NCBI GenBank assembly: GCA_903839965.1
Contig: CAIMEK010000703.1
Location: 1 to 6,621 of the forward strand
Length of the DNA stretch: 6,621 bases
Source: an uncultured Acetobacteraceae bacterium
GTDB taxonomy: Bacteria; Pseudomonadota; Alphaproteobacteria; Acetobacterales; Acetobacteraceae
Direction of reading: 5' to 3'
Under the pieces are notes generated by a model. That model saw nothing but the letters and a program-made list of their open reading frames with translations, did no database searches and was not told where the DNA came from. A program made the translations under genes and the position numbers. Below are positions 5,466 to 6,621 of this stretch, piece by piece; the stretch's first letter is position 1; every line of letters begins with the position of its first letter.

Positions 5466-5496
5466 GGACCGGCCCCTGTGGCCGGTCCTTTGCGTT
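5466..5496 (+). terminator. Rho-independent terminator of the ribosomal gene cluster
   Basis: GGACCGGCC (5466-5474) pairs perfectly over 9 bp with GGCCGGTCC (5480-5488) around a CCTGT loop, followed by TTTGCGTT (5489-5496). The T run is short but position (28 bases after the rplQ stop, before rarA) and perfect stem fit an intrinsic terminator. It separates the ribosomal cluster from rarA. Confidence 0.85.
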
Positions 5497-5555
5497 CCGG
5501 GGCCAACATTCTTATGTGTGCCCGGCATGACCGACCGTCCGAACGGCGCGCCCTG

Positions 5556-6621
5556 ATGGATCGCCCCGCCCCGCTGGCCGACCGCCTGCGTCCGCGCACG
5601 CTGGAGGAAGTGGTCGGCCAGGACCATCTGGTCGGCCCGCAGGGCACGCTCAGCCGCATGCTGGCCCGCGGCAGCCTCGCCTCGCTCATCCTCTGGGGCC
5701 CGCCCGGCGTCGGCAAGACCACCATCGCCCGCCTGCTCGCCGAGCGTGCCGGGCTGCATTTCGTGCAGCTATCCGCCGTGTTCTCCGGCGTCGCCGACCT
5801 CAAGCGCGCCTTCGAGCAGGCCGCGCAGCGCCGCGCCGAGGGTCAGGGCACGCTGTTGTTCATCGACGAGATCCACCGTTTCAACCGTGCCCAGCAGGAC
5901 GGCTTCCTCCCGGTGGTCGAGAACGGCACCGTCACCCTGGTCGGCGCCACGACGGAAAATCCATCTTTTGCTCTCATCGGCGCCCTGCTGTCGCGCTGCC
6001 AGGTGCTGGTCCTTCGGCGTCTCGACGATGACGCGCTCGACAAACTCATCGACCGCGCCGAGGCCGACGCCGGCCGCGCCGTTCCGCTGACCCCCGAGGC
6101 CAGGGGTGTGCTGCGCGCCATGGCCGACGGCGACGGCCGCTACGTGCTCAACATGGCCGAGCAGTTGTTCGCCCTGCCGCCGGACGGCGCCCCGCTCGAC
6201 GCCGCCGGCCTGTCCGAACTGCTGGCCCGCCGCGCCGCGCTCTACGACAAGGACCGCGAGGAGCACTACAACCTCATCTCCGCCCTGCATAAGTCGCTGC
6301 GCGGCTCGGACCCCGATGCCGCGCTCTACTGGTACGCGCGCATGCTCACCGGCGGCGAGGACCCCCGCTACATCGCCCGCCGCCTGGTCCGCTTCGCCGT
6401 CGAGGATATCGGGCTGGCCGATCCGAACGCCCTGCCGCAGGCGCTGGCGGCCTGGGAGGCCTATGAGCGCCTGGGCAGCCCGGAAGGCGAGCTGGCGATC
6501 GCACAGGCCGTGCTCTACCTCGGCACCGCCCCCAAATCGAACGCCGCCTACACCGCGCTCGGCGAGGCCCAGCGCGCGGCCCGTGCCACCGGCAGCCTGA
6601 TGCCGCCGGCGCATATCCTGA
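5556..6621 (+). CDS. rarA: Replication-associated recombination protein A (AAA+ ATPase), 5' part; 3' end outside window
   Basis: RarA (MgsA) is a clamp-loader-like AAA+ ATPase that acts with SSB at stalled replication forks and in recombination. The visible 355 codons run off the window; the family is about 430-450 residues, so some 80 are missing. The N-terminus has PLADRLRPRTLEEVVGQDHL (6-25), typical of RarA. Walker A GPPGVGKTT is at 48-56, Walker B LLFIDEIHRFN at 100-110, sensor 1 GATTENPSF at 130-138, and the arginine finger in LLSRC at Arg147. HYNLISALHKSLRGSDPDAA (237-256) and GGEDPRYIARRLVRFAVEDIG (266-286) are family hallmarks that separate RarA from RuvB and DnaX. The start is uncertain: ATG 5556 gives the compact N-terminus, while in-frame ATG 5514 would add 14 mostly charged residues; neither has a good ribosome binding site. 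It lies behind the terminator, so it is probably transcribed separately. Confidence 0.95.
   Translation, partial: MDRPAPLADRLRPRTLEEVVGQDHLVGPQGTLSRMLARGSLASLILWGPPGVGKTTIARLLAERAGLHFVQLSAVFSGVADLKRAFEQAAQRRAEGQGTLLFIDEIHRFNRAQQDGFLPVVENGTVTLVGATTENPSFALIGALLSRCQVLVLRRLDDDALDKLIDRAEADAGRAVPLTPEARGVLRAMADGDGRYVLNMAEQLFALPPDGAPLDAAGLSELLARRAALYDKDREEHYNLISALHKSLRGSDPDAALYWYARMLTGGEDPRYIARRLVRFAVEDIGLADPNALPQALAAWEAYERLGSPEGELAIAQAVLYLGTAPKSNAAYTALGEAQRAARATGSLMPPAHIL

Noticed and set aside
5490..5518. Possible rarA promoter TTGCGT-17-TATGTG overlapping the terminator tail
   Set aside because: Both boxes match only about half the consensus; plausible by position but not supported enough to list.
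3947..5803. 618-codon open frame on the minus strand
   Set aside because: It runs antisense through rpoA and rplQ, whose + strand proteins are unmistakable. Its composition (runs of His, Gln, Arg, Ala, Gly) is what high-GC antisense frames give.
5769..6614. 281-codon minus-strand frame opposite rarA
   Set aside because: RarA on the + strand has all AAA+ motifs in order; the antisense frame shows no motif and is typical GC-driven shadow coding.
1..6621. A new defence, mobile or otherwise undescribed gene system
   Set aside because: Every coding region belongs to a known core family, in an order known for Alphaproteobacteria; no insertion sequences, arrays or unknown genes are present.

Overview
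This window is a conserved ribosomal-protein gene cluster from a high-GC alphaproteobacterium. It holds the end of the spc operon and all of the alpha operon, followed by the start of a DNA-repair gene. All genes are on the + strand, in the order rpmD (3' part), rplO, secY, adk, rpsM, rpsK, rpoA, rplQ, terminator, rarA (5' part). Three things point to Alphaproteobacteria: adk sits directly behind secY, and rpmJ and rpsD, which flank these genes in Escherichia coli, are both absent. The wording of the RpoA ends (a short N-terminus before QKNWQSLIKPEK, and a C-terminus ending AKRLEEPF) resembles Rhodospirillales/Acetobacteraceae proteins as I remember them. That finer placement is inference.

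Bases 1-2785 form one tight block: L30 (partial), L15, SecY and adenylate kinase. The adk start codon overlaps the secY stop codon (ATGA). The rplO-secY gap of about 97 bases carries two GC-rich inverted repeats. Bases 2786-3018 are the largest non-coding stretch inside the cluster. They contain a good sigma70-type promoter (TTGACT, 16-base spacer, TATAGT) and a structured leader of about 120 bases that ends in a stem-loop and a strong Shine-Dalgarno sequence before rpsM. The alpha operon can therefore be transcribed on its own as well as by read-through from the spc side.

Bases 3019-5437 encode S13, S11, the RNA polymerase alpha subunit and L17. Two starts need care: rpsM most likely starts at TTG 3019, and rpoA most likely at GTG 3974. 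A clean intrinsic terminator (5466-5496) closes the cluster. From 5556 to the window end lies the first 355 codons of rarA (mgsA), an AAA+ ATPase of replication-fork maintenance, probably a separate transcription unit.

The genes supply translation (L30, L15, S13, S11, L17), protein export (SecY), nucleotide balance (Adk) and transcription (RpoA), so co-expression follows growth rate. I see no mobile element, CRISPR array, tRNA/rRNA gene, or sign of an undescribed system. What is worth checking is non-coding: the rpsM leader, the stem-loops in the intergenic gaps, and the unusual start codons.
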